NCBI GenBank assembly: GCA_021790375.1
Contig: JAJYEB010000052.1
Location: 1 to 9,493 of the forward strand
Origin: Chloroflexota bacterium
GTDB lineage: Bacteria > Chloroflexota > Limnocylindria > Limnocylindrales > CSP1-4
Length of the DNA: 9,493 bases
Direction: 5' to 3'
Shown: positions 1 to 5,646 of the stretch, one piece after another
How the letters are laid out: each line of letters opens with the position of its first letter
Numbering within the stretch: position 1 is the first letter of the stretch
Program-made: the position numbers and the translations under genes
The notes under the pieces: generated by a model
What the model was told of the DNA's origin: nothing
Seen by the model: only the letters and a program-made list of their open reading frames with translations
Database searches by the model: none

Positions 1-22
1 CTGCCGGCACGCCCGCTCGTGC

Positions 23-28
23 TACAGT
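23..28 (+). promoter_or_regulatory. -10 box of the mutase gene (leaderless)
   Basis: TACAGT ends 7 nt before the ATG at 36, so transcription should begin at or next to the start codon. The -35 would fall at the very edge of the window and cannot be judged. No ribosome binding site precedes the ATG, which supports a leaderless transcript. Confidence 0.5.
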
Positions 29-35
29 CGCCCGC

Positions 36-1715
36 ATGGACGAGGCCTGGCGCACGGCCCGGGAGCGCTGGGAGCGAGAGCGGCTCGACCCCGCGCTGGG
101 GCGCAACCCCGAGCGGCGCTCCCACTTCCGGACCCTCGGCGACATCGAGGTGCGGCGCCTGTACACGCCGCTCGACCTGGACGGACGGGATCCCCTGGAG
201 ACGGTCGGGTTCCCGGGCGAGCCGCCGTTCACCCGCGGGATCCACGTGACCGGATACCGGGGCCGCCTGTGGACCATGCGGATGTTCGCCGGGTTCGGGT
301 CCGCCGAGGACACCAACGCCCGGTTCCACCAGCTGCTGGACGCCGGCCAGACCGGCCTGTCGATCGCGTACGACATGCCCACCCTGTACGGCTACGACAC
401 GGACGATCCGCAGGCCGAGGGCGAGTTCGGCACCTGTGGCGTCGCGGTCAGCTCGCTGGCGGACATGGAGATCCTGCTCGACGGCATCCCGCTGGACCGC
501 ATCTCGACGTCGATGACGATCAACGCGCCGGCCGCGCCCATCTGGGCTATGTACATCGCCGCGGCCGAGAAGCGCGGCTTCCCGCGGGCCATCCTCGAGG
601 GGACCACGCAGAACGACATCCTGAAGGAGTACATCGCCCAGAAGGAGTTCCTGTTCCCGGTCGAGCCCTCGATGCGCCTGGTCGCCGACACCATCGAGTT
701 CGGGACCCGCGAGCTGCCGAAGTGGAACACGATCTCGATCAGCGGCTACCACATCCGCGAGGCGGGGGCCACGGCGGTCCAGGAGCTGGCCTTCACGATC
801 GCCGACGGCGCGGCCTACGTGGAGGAGGCGCTGCGCCGGGGCCTGCGGGTGGACGAGTTCGCGCCGCGGCTGAGCTTCTTCTTCAACGCCCACTCCGACT
901 TCTTCGAGGAGATCGCCAAGTACCGCGCCGGTCGTCGCATCTGGTACCGCCTGATGACCGAGCGCTGGCATGCGGAGAACGAGCGGTCGACCTGGATGCG
1001 CTTCCATGCCCAGACCGCCGGGGTCTCGCTCACCGCCCAGCAGCCGCTGAACAACCTGACCCGGGTTGCCGTCCAGGCGCTCTCAGCGATCCTGGGTGGC
1101 GCGCAGTCGCTGCACACCGACGCGTACGACGAGGCATGGGCGGTCCCGTCGGCCGACGCGGCCCTGCTCGCGCTGCGCCAGCAGCAGGTGATCGCGGCGG
1201 AGACGGGCGTCGCGAGCACCGTGGACCCGCTGGGCGGCTCCTGGTACGTGGAGACCCTCACCGACGAGGTCGAGCGACAGGCGTGGCGGTACCTCCAGGA
1301 GATCGACTCGCTGGGCGGGATGACGGCGGCCATCGAGGCCGGGTTCCCGCAGCGCGAGATCGCGGATGCCGCGTACCGCTACCAGCAGGAGTTCGACGCG
1401 GGGGAACGCCGGGTGATCGGCGTGAACGAGCATGCCGACCCCGACGAGCAGCTTACGATCCCGTTGCTCGAGGTCAGCGAGGACAGCAGGCAGCGGCACC
1501 TGGCGCGCCTGGCGCGCGTGCGGCGGGAGCGCGACCCGCGTGCCGTTGAGTCTTCCCTCGCCCGGTTGCGCGAGGTGGCGTCGCGCCCCGGCTCGACCGG
1601 CACGAATGTCATGCCCGCGCTGATCGAGTGTGCCGGCGCCTACGCGACCCTCGGCGAGATGTGCGACGTGTTCAGGGCGTGCTACGGCGAGTACCGCGAG
1701 GCGATCGCGGTCTGA
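36..1715 (+). CDS. icmA: Acyl-CoA mutase large subunit, isobutyryl-CoA mutase-like
   Basis: This 559-residue protein is the catalytic TIM-barrel subunit of the adenosylcobalamin-dependent methylmalonyl-CoA mutase family, which rearranges the carbon skeleton of acyl-CoA thioesters in the cytoplasm. Family blocks seen include the TRGIH-x-TGYRGR substrate channel (66-77), AGFGSAEDTN (85-94), QNDILKEYIAQKE (192-204), SISGYH with the cofactor-contacting H239, and DPLGGSWYVE. The two residues that sort substrates are F84 (Tyr89 in Propionibacterium methylmalonyl-CoA mutase, Phe80 in IcmA) and Q202 (Arg207 and Gln198 respectively). Both match isobutyryl-CoA mutase, so a branched or linear C4 acyl-CoA substrate is inferred rather than methylmalonyl-CoA. 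It has no C-terminal B12-binding domain, so it needs a separate small subunit, which is not in this window. The length is normal for a large subunit. The start follows a TACAGT -10 box by 7 nt with no Shine-Dalgarno, implying a leaderless mRNA. The family call is very sure; the symbol rests on the two residues. Confidence 0.93.
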   Translation: MDEAWRTARERWERERLDPALGRNPERRSHFRTLGDIEVRRLYTPLDLDGRDPLETVGFPGEPPFTRGIHVTGYRGRLWTMRMFAGFGSAEDTNARFHQLLDAGQTGLSIAYDMPTLYGYDTDDPQAEGEFGTCGVAVSSLADMEILLDGIPLDRISTSMTINAPAAPIWAMYIAAAEKRGFPRAILEGTTQNDILKEYIAQKEFLFPVEPSMRLVADTIEFGTRELPKWNTISISGYHIREAGATAVQELAFTIADGAAYVEEALRRGLRVDEFAPRLSFFFNAHSDFFEEIAKYRAGRRIWYRLMTERWHAENERSTWMRFHAQTAGVSLTAQQPLNNLTRVAVQALSAILGGAQSLHTDAYDEAWAVPSADAALLALRQQQVIAAETGVASTVDPLGGSWYVETLTDEVERQAWRYLQEIDSLGGMTAAIEAGFPQREIADAAYRYQQEFDAGERRVIGVNEHADPDEQLTIPLLEVSEDSRQRHLARLARVRRERDPRAVESSLARLREVASRPGSTGTNVMPALIECAGAYATLGEMCDVFRACYGEYREAIAV

Positions 1716-2526
1716 CCTGCTGGTCGGCGCCGGGAGGCGGGATCCGCGCCAGCAGGTTCGCCGCGAAGCGTTGCGCCGAGCGCAGCGTGCCCCCTGCCCA
1801 GTCGGCTCCCAGGTCCGCCGCCGCCGCGCCCGCCCCACCCGACGCGCCGGCCCCAGCCGACACGCCGGCCCCACCCGACGCGCCCGCCGTGTCCGCCACG
1901 CCGGCCCGGTCGGCCGCGCCGAGCACGCGCCCCCCGACCATCACCGCCGGGGGCCGGGGCATGGCCCGCAGGGCGGCGACCGCGTGGGCCACCTCGCCGA
2001 GGTGCTCGGGAAGGGCCGCGCTCAGGGCGACCAGATCGCACCGCTCGCGCGCCACGTACCGCACCAGGTCGTCGACCGGCACGCTCTGGCCGAGGTACGC
2101 GACGGACCACCCGCCCTCCCGCAGCAGGTGCTCGAGCAGGATCAGCCCGATCGCGTGCTGCTCGCCCTCCACCGTGGCCAGCACGGCCGTCGGGCCGATC
2201 CGGTCGGTCGGCGACGGCGCCGGTGCCACGTCCTCCAGTGCCCGGATGAGCGTCTGGGTCGCGCGATGCTCCTCGCTGACCGTCCAGCGACCCTCGTGCC
2301 AGCCTTCGCCGACCAGCCGCATCGCATCGCGGACCAGCGTGTCGTAGACGTCCTCGCGCGTGCGTCCCCCGAGGGCGACCCGCAGGGCCCAGGTGACCAG
2401 GTCATGGTCGCCCTCGACCAGCAGCCCGGCGAGCATTTCCGCCGTCACGACGTCGGGGGGAAGCCGATCGGTGCGCCGGGGGTCCACCGGGGGCAGAGAC
2501 GGGGCCCGGCCGCGTTCCTCGTTCAC
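1672..2526 (-). CDS. Stand-alone CarH-type cobalamin-binding (photo)sensor protein
   Basis: This 284-residue protein has a helical cobalamin cap domain (about 22-102) followed by a B12-binding Rossmann domain (about 110-262). The cap carries W76-H77 and E86-H87, an exact W-x9-EH motif. The Rossmann domain carries E122-x-H124-x-x-G127, with H124 as the expected lower ligand. These are hallmarks of CarH-type adenosylcobalamin photoreceptors, where the Trp caps the adenosyl group and a His next to it binds cobalt after light. Unlike CarH there is no N-terminal MerR helix-turn-helix, so any output must go through a partner. Residues about 204-236 are a Gly/Ala hexapeptide-repeat insertion between the VMVGG strand and the last helix (ADLGADWAGGTLRSA). 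The GTG start at 2526 was chosen because upstream sequence is intergenic and a TATCGT box lies 6 nt before it. The last 14 codons run antisense into the mutase 3' end. It is not the mutase small subunit, which has DxHxxG and no such cap. Light sensing is inferred. Confidence 0.85.
   Translation of the reverse strand: MNEERGRAPSLPPVDPRRTDRLPPDVVTAEMLAGLLVEGDHDLVTWALRVALGGRTREDVYDTLVRDAMRLVGEGWHEGRWTVSEEHRATQTLIRALEDVAPAPSPTDRIGPTAVLATVEGEQHAIGLILLEHLLREGGWSVAYLGQSVPVDDLVRYVARERCDLVALSAALPEHLGEVAHAVAALRAMPRPPAVMVGGRVLGAADRAGVADTAGASGGAGVSAGAGASGGAGAAAADLGADWAGGTLRSAQRFAANLLARIPPPGADQQVRPRSPRGTRRSTP
1821..1910. repeat. Five 18-bp tandem repeats inside the B12-binding gene
   Basis: Five imperfect 18-bp units lie head to tail at 1821-1838, 1839-1856, 1857-1874, 1875-1892 and 1893-1910, with the core CCGACGCGCC-GGCCCCA. 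The unit is a multiple of three, so the reading frame is kept and the minus-strand product gains hexapeptides such as GASGGA, GVSAGA, GASGGA. The array looks like a slippage-prone coding minisatellite. Confidence 0.8.
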
Positions 2527-2532
2527 CGCCGC

Positions 2533-2538
2533 ACGATA
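2533..2538 (-). promoter_or_regulatory. -10 box of the B12-binding gene (leaderless)
   Basis: Read on the minus strand, TATCGT ends 6 nt before the GTG start at 2526, placing the transcription start at the start codon. A clear -35 is not seen. It lies back to back with the rightward -10 box at 2558-2563, so the 55-bp gap is a divergent promoter region. Confidence 0.45.
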
Positions 2539-2557
2539 GCACGCAGCCTGCGGCGCG

Positions 2558-2563
2558 TAGACT
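2558..2563 (+). promoter_or_regulatory. -10 box for the 111-residue protein gene
   Basis: TAGACT ends 18 nt before the ATG at 2582. The short leader it implies would just include the ribosome binding site GGAGG at 2572-2576, which is 5 nt from that ATG. No convincing -35 is seen. Confidence 0.4.
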
Positions 2564-2581
2564 CCGGGCCTGGAGGTGACG

Positions 2582-2917
2582 ATGGCCGGCGGTGTGGAGC
2601 TCGCGGCCCGGGTCGAGCAGGCGGCTGCCGCGATCGAGGGCGTGCAGCGGCAGGCGGAATCCACGGGCGTCCGCTACGCGGTGGCCGGCGTGCCGTTCGC
2701 GTTCGTGTCGCGCGACCGCGCGGTCTTCCGGCTCCGGCCCGACGTCGCCGAGGCCGCGCTCGGAACGCCGGACGTGCGCGCGCCCGACCTCGGCGCCGGC
2801 TGGGTGGAACTGGTGCCTGCCGAGCTCGATCGCTTCGCGCTGGATCGCGCCACGAGCTGGTTTGCCGCCGCGGCGCGGTACGCGGCCGAGGGCGCACCCG
2901 GGCGCCTGACGCACTGA
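2582..2917 (+). CDS. Small uncharacterised protein (111 aa)
   Basis: I do not recognise this family with certainty. The protein has an Ala-rich helical start (1-28), a strand-like middle (RYAVAGVPFAFVSRDRAVFRL, split here only by eye as about 31-51), a Gly-Trp element GAGWVELVP (71-79) and a final amphipathic helix (DRATSWFAAAARYA, 88-101). The order strand, strand, GWVE, terminal helix with a W recalls YjbR/MmcQ- or TfoX-N-like small folds, but this is only a resemblance. It has no signal peptide, membrane segment or cysteine cluster. The ATG at 2582 has GGAGG 5 nt upstream; an in-frame GTG at 2576 overlaps that site and is less likely. It diverges from the B12-binding gene across 55 bp and is followed 81 bp later by a DinB-like gene on the same strand. 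Codon use matches its neighbours, which supports real coding. Confidence 0.65.
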   Translation: MAGGVELAARVEQAAAAIEGVQRQAESTGVRYAVAGVPFAFVSRDRAVFRLRPDVAEAALGTPDVRAPDLGAGWVELVPAELDRFALDRATSWFAAAARYAAEGAPGRLTH

Positions 2918-2998
2918 GATCCTGCGCCGGACTGCGCGGGAGGAGCCCGACCGGGCGCCGGACCGGAGTCCCGTGCCGGCATGATGGAGGAGGGGACC

Positions 2999-3490
2999 AT
3001 GTACGTGGACGCGCTCTCGTTCCTGGAGGACGAGCGGGAGGCCTGGGCACCGTTCGAGGCCCTCGGCGAACTCCCGGATGCCGCCCTGGAGCGCCCCATG
3101 CCGGAGGACGGTCCCTGCCACGGGTGGTCGGGGCGCGACCTGGTCGCGCATCTCGTTGCCTGGCAGCAGGTCGCTCTGCAGGTCGCCCACGAGCTGGCGC
3201 TCGGTGACGAGAGCCCCACCATCGCGAGGACCAACGCCGAGTGGGACGCCTCCGGCGGTGACGCGATCAACGACGGCATTCGCGAGGAGTGGCGCGCGCT
3301 CCCGCTCGAGGAGGTGCGCCGTCGCCTGGCGACGGTCCCGGGCGAGCTGCGGGGCTACCTCACGGTGGTGCCCGAGACGCGGTGGGTGAAGAACCCGCAG
3401 CGTCTGCAGTTCTTCATGAACCAGACGCTCGACCACTATCCGGAGCACCGGCCCGAGCTGGAGGCGATCCTGGCGGAAGCCCGCGGCTGA
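2999..3490 (+). CDS. DinB/maleylpyruvate isomerase-like four-helix protein
   Basis: This 163-residue protein has the pattern of the DinB / mycothiol-dependent maleylpyruvate isomerase N-terminal superfamily: a first helix with EREAWAPFEAL (12-22), then GPCHGWSGRDLVAHLVAW (38-55), and a late helix with DHYPEHRPEL (145-154). H51, H146 and H150 match the three-histidine metal site of the superfamily. Members act as thiol-dependent transferases or isomerases, or have unknown roles, so no substrate can be given. It is cytoplasmic, with no membrane segment. The ATG at 2999 was chosen because GGAGG at 2986-2990 lies 8 nt upstream; two in-frame ATGs at 2981 and 2984 lack such a site and would place it inside the gene. 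It may be co-transcribed with the small gene 81 bp upstream. Confidence 0.8.
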   Translation: MYVDALSFLEDEREAWAPFEALGELPDAALERPMPEDGPCHGWSGRDLVAHLVAWQQVALQVAHELALGDESPTIARTNAEWDASGGDAINDGIREEWRALPLEEVRRRLATVPGELRGYLTVVPETRWVKNPQRLQFFMNQTLDHYPEHRPELEAILAEARG

Positions 3491-3499
3491 GGGTGCGGA

Positions 3500-3580
3500 G
3501 GGACGCTGCGCCGGAAGCAGCGCGCCGGGACTCTGCGCCGGCGGCAGCGCGCCGGGACCACGCGCCGGGAGCTCCGGGCC
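3500..3580. repeat. 27-bp tandem repeat, three copies plus a decayed fourth
   Basis: Three 27-bp units run at 3500-3526, 3527-3553 and 3554-3580. Each begins GGGAC and shares the GCGCCGG core; units 1 and 2 differ at only a few positions and unit 3 is more diverged. A degraded further copy can be traced to about 3607. The array sits between the DinB-like stop and the terminator of the thioredoxin gene, and I see no gene in it. Confidence 0.75.
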
Positions 3581-3627
3581 GCGGGCTCCGCGCCGGGGCT
3601 CCACGCGACCTCGCGGCAAGAATCGAA

Positions 3628-3657
3628 ACGGCCCGGTTCCGTGGGGAGCCGGGCCGT
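3628..3657 (-). terminator. Rho-independent terminator of the arsR-trx unit
   Basis: Arms 3628-3640 and 3645-3657 form a 13-bp stem with one G-T wobble around a GTGG loop. On the minus strand the stem is followed by TTTCGATTCTT, an imperfect U-tract, 21 nt beyond the thioredoxin stop codon. The rightward side lacks a U-tract, so it serves the minus strand mainly, though the DinB-like transcript could also end here. Confidence 0.8.
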
Positions 3658-3677
3658 CGTCGGGCGGGAGGAAGCGA

Positions 3678-4025
3678 TCAGGAAGGCTGCGTGGTGACCG
3701 CGTACTTGGCGAGGTTGAACGCCTGCTCCAGCTGGTCGGCGGGCCGGAAGCCGACCACGCCCACCGGGGTCTCGCCCGGGCGGAAGAACGCGATGGTCGG
3801 GATGCTCATGATCCCGAACGTCTGCGAGGTCATCGGGTTGGCGTCCACGTCGAGCTTCACGAAGTCGACGGCGTCCCCGTACTTGGCGGCCAGCTTCTCG
3901 ATCTCCGGCGCGACCAGCTTGCAGGGGCCGCACCATGCCGCCCAGAAGTCGACGACGACCGGCTTGTCGTTGTTCAGCACGGCCTGCTCGAAGTCGGCGT
4001 CCGTGACGTGCTTGATGTTGGACAT
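3678..4025 (-). CDS. trxA: Thioredoxin
   Basis: This 115-residue protein is a single thioredoxin fold, the normal length for the family. It reduces disulfides in cytoplasmic proteins using electrons from thioredoxin reductase. The active site is WCGPC at 31-35 (C32 and C35), preceded by VVDFWA, and the cis-proline is P76 in SIPT. There is no signal peptide, so it should be cytoplasmic. The ATG at 4025 begins the classic short N-terminal strand. An AAGGA-like site lies about 12 nt upstream, which is rather far. The gene follows the arsR-family gene on the same strand after 74 bp and is closed by a strong terminator, so the two are likely one transcript. The symbol is used in the generic sense; the genome may hold other thioredoxins. 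Confidence 0.95.
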   Translation of the reverse strand: MSNIKHVTDADFEQAVLNNDKPVVVDFWAAWCGPCKLVAPEIEKLAAKYGDAVDFVKLDVDANPMTSQTFGIMSIPTIAFFRPGETPVGVVGFRPADQLEQAFNLAKYAVTTQPS

Positions 4026-4045
4026 GTCCTGGAAGGTTCCTTTCC

Positions 4046-4060
4046 CCCCGCCCAGCGGGG
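4046..4060 (-). other. Small hairpin between arsR and trx
   Basis: CCCCGC and GCGGGG form a perfect 6-bp stem with a 3-nt loop just upstream of the likely thioredoxin ribosome binding site. There is no U-tract, so it is not a clear terminator. It could affect RNA stability or translation of trx, or be chance in GC-rich DNA. Confidence 0.35.
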
Positions 4061-4099
4061 CCTCCACGCCCGACCTGCCCGGCCGGGGCCGTTGTGCCC

Positions 4100-4396
4100 T
4101 CAGCGGGCGAACGTCTGGATGAGCCGGTACGCGTCCAGGACCCGGGGGTCCGTGAGGCGGTAGTACACGGTGTTGCCCTGCCGCCGCGTGGACACCAGGC
4201 CCGCGCTGCGAAGGACCGCGAGGTGCTGGCTCATGTTCGGCACCTGGCACCCGATCTCGTGAGACAGCTCCGAGACCGAGCGCTCGCCGTCCGCGAGCAC
4301 CTCCAGAACACACAGCCGCTTGGCGTCGGCCAGCGCCCGCATGACGGCGGTGTACCGCTGCAGGTCCTGGTCGGCCGAAAGCGTCGGCGTGTTCAT
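4100..4396 (-). CDS. ArsR/SmtB-family transcriptional regulator
   Basis: This 98-residue protein is a compact winged-helix repressor of the ArsR family. Helix-turn-helix and wing are clear: SVSELSHEIGCQVPNMSQHLAVL split across 40-63, then AGLVSTRRQGNTVYYRL at 65-81. The family usually binds DNA as a dimer and releases it on binding metal or on thiol modification. The ELCVCDL arsenic/cadmium motif is absent. Only two cysteines are present, C29 in the second helix and C50 in the recognition region, so the signal could be thiol-based, but the usual C-terminal partner cysteine of sulfide sensors of the BigR/SqrR type is missing. It precedes trx on the same strand, and a perfect 9-2-9 palindrome lies 18 nt upstream of its ATG, suggesting autoregulation. 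AGAGGA at 4410-4405 could be its ribosome site, 8 nt from ATG. Family call firm, ligand unknown. Confidence 0.9.
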   Translation of the reverse strand: MNTPTLSADQDLQRYTAVMRALADAKRLCVLEVLADGERSVSELSHEIGCQVPNMSQHLAVLRSAGLVSTRRQGNTVYYRLTDPRVLDAYRLIQTFAR

Positions 4397-4414
4397 CGCA
4401 GTGATCCTCTCACA

Positions 4415-4434
4415 ACTTGCGCAAATGCGCAAGT
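4415..4434. promoter_or_regulatory. Probable ArsR operator, perfect 9-2-9 palindrome
   Basis: ACTTGCGCA and TGCGCAAGT are perfect inverted repeats around AA. The site contains TTGCGC on the minus strand (4432-4427), which with a 17-bp spacer and the weak GAGGAT at 4409-4404 could form the arsR promoter; repressor bound here would block it. Symmetric sites of this length are typical of ArsR dimers. It lies 80 bp before the divergent deacetylase start. Confidence 0.75.
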
Positions 4435-4479
4435 AGGCCGCGGCAGGATTCTGCAACCTCGGCGGCCAGGCGCCGTCTG

Positions 4480-4508
4480 TTGCGCTCCCGGCCAAGGCCG
4501 GGCAGACT
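4480..4508 (+). promoter_or_regulatory. Deacetylase promoter with palindrome in its spacer
   Basis: TTGCGC (4480-4485) and CAGACT (4503-4508) are separated by 17 bp, and the -10 ends 6 nt before the GTG at 4515, giving a leaderless start. The spacer contains CCCGGCC-AA-GGCCGGG (4487-4502), a perfect 7-2-7 inverted repeat with the same AA centre as the operator 53 bp away. It may be an operator, but GC-rich palindromes also arise by chance. Confidence 0.5.
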
Positions 4509-4514
4509 CCGCTG

Positions 4515-5555
4515 GTGCGGATCGAACATCCCCTGCATGGCTTCCCCCCGCATCGCGCGTCCCTGCGGCGCGCGGCGCTCGTGGTCGCCGCCGCGGCCAT
4601 CGTGGCCGGGTGCGGGGCGATCGCGCCGCCCCGCGGTGGCGACGTGGTCGCGGGGGCCGTCCCCGCCGGGGTTGCGGCGGGTGCCGCCCCTGCCGGCGCG
4701 ACGCCCGACGGCGAGGTGCGACAGACGGCGACACCGTCTCCGTCGCCGGCCACGCCGACACCGGCGCCCGAGGCCACACCGCTGCCCACCGCGTCGGAGG
4801 CCCCGGCGCAGCTCGCCGTCCGCTGGCCGAGCCCGATCCCCGGCGTCCAGCCCAGCCCCACCTTCGCCCTGCAGATCCCGATCCTGATGTACCACCGGAT
4901 CGTGCCGGCAGGGCTGGCGGGCGATTCGCTGCCGGGACTGGTGGTGTCCCCCGAGCTCTTCGACGCGCAACTGGCCGCGCTCCACGCCGCGGGCTGGCAC
5001 ACCGTGACGGTGGCGCAGATCAGCCAGGCGCTCCAGCTGCACCGGACGTTCCCGCCGCGGACGTTCGCGATCTCCATCGACGACGGCTGGGACGACGGGT
5101 ATCTCTATGCCCTGCCGATCCTGCAGCGGTACGGGTTCCACGCCACGTACTACGTGGTCGCGGGCCGGGTCGGTACGTGGCAGAACGTGCTGACGCCGGC
5201 CGAGCTGCGCACGCTCGTGGCGGACGGCATGGAGATCGGCGACCACACCATGAACCATCTCTCGCTGCCGTCGCTGTCGCCGGCCGCGCTGCACTACCAG
5301 GTCGAGACCGCGGCCGAGCTGATCGATAGGTTCGTGGGCGAGCGGCCGGCCACGCTCGCCTATCCGGCGGGCCGATACGACGCCGAGGTCGTGGCGGAGG
5401 TCCAGGCAGACGGGTTCGGCCTGGCCGTGATCGAGGGTTCGGGGGCGTGGGAGAGCGCGGCGGACCGCTTCACCGTGCCGCGAGCGCGGGTCTCGCCGTC
5501 CACCACCCCGGCCGGCCTCCTGAACCAGCTGCGAGCGCTGGAGCCGGGGTCCTGA
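4515..5555 (+). CDS. Polysaccharide deacetylase (NodB/CE4) lipoprotein
   Basis: This 346-residue protein is exported: residues 14-33 give R-rich, hydrophobic and lipobox parts ending VAGC, with C33 the lipidated cysteine. A long Ala/Pro/Thr-rich linker (about 34-115) spaces it from the membrane. The NodB homology domain (about 118-340) shows IPILMYHRI (121-129), the metal and base motif SIDDGWDD (187-194; D189, D190), the zinc histidines HTMNH (H244, H248) and the YPAGRYD motif (283-289). The family removes N- or O-acetyl groups from surface polymers such as peptidoglycan or poly-N-acetylglucosamine; the exact substrate is unknown. MYHRI plus this arrangement is common in PgaB/IcaB-type and peptidoglycan deacetylases. 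The GTG start was chosen because it supplies the charged start of the signal peptide and lies 6 nt after a -10 box. It diverges from arsR and is followed by a YibE/F gene after 91 bp. Confidence 0.9.
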   Translation: MRIEHPLHGFPPHRASLRRAALVVAAAAIVAGCGAIAPPRGGDVVAGAVPAGVAAGAAPAGATPDGEVRQTATPSPSPATPTPAPEATPLPTASEAPAQLAVRWPSPIPGVQPSPTFALQIPILMYHRIVPAGLAGDSLPGLVVSPELFDAQLAALHAAGWHTVTVAQISQALQLHRTFPPRTFAISIDDGWDDGYLYALPILQRYGFHATYYVVAGRVGTWQNVLTPAELRTLVADGMEIGDHTMNHLSLPSLSPAALHYQVETAAELIDRFVGERPATLAYPAGRYDAEVVAEVQADGFGLAVIEGSGAWESAADRFTVPRARVSPSTTPAGLLNQLRALEPGS

Positions 5556-5557
5556 CC

Positions 5558-5575
5558 CGGGGCCGGGGCGCCCCG
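5558..5575 (+). terminator. Possible hairpin after the deacetylase gene
   Basis: CGGGGC and GCCCCG form a 6-bp stem with a 6-nt loop 2 nt after the deacetylase stop codon. There is no U-tract, so it is at best a weak or factor-assisted terminator. A separate -10 box for the next gene lies downstream, which fits an end of transcription here. Confidence 0.3.
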
Positions 5576-5602
5576 CGCGACCGGTGCGGCGCGCATCTCG
5601 GG

Positions 5603-5608
5603 TAGCAT
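5603..5608 (+). promoter_or_regulatory. -10 box for the yibE/F gene
   Basis: TAGCAT lies 38 nt before the ATG at 5647. The implied leader of about 32 nt holds GAGGT (5632-5636), 10 nt from the start, so this gene looks leadered, unlike several neighbours. No good -35 is visible. Confidence 0.4.
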
Positions 5609-5646
5609 GCCGCGGTTCGTCCGAGCATCACGAGGTTGCTGGATCC

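Noticed and set aside
1672..2526. The B12-binding gene as the small subunit of the mutase
   Set aside because: Mutase small subunits have DxHxxG and no four-helix cap; this protein has ExHxxG and the W-x9-EH cap motif, and is on the opposite strand.
3500..3607. A CRISPR array
   Set aside because: The units abut directly with no unique spacers, and no cas gene is nearby.
2402..3619. A 405-codon open frame on the minus strand across the small gene and the DinB-like gene
   Set aside because: The product is low-complexity and Arg/Pro-rich, and the plus-strand genes there have ribosome sites and recognisable histidine motifs.
5584..5646. An upstream ATG start for the YibE/F protein at 5584
   Set aside because: It lies before the likely -10 box at 5603-5608, adds 21 residues unlike the family, and lacks a ribosome site, whereas 5647 has GAGGT upstream.
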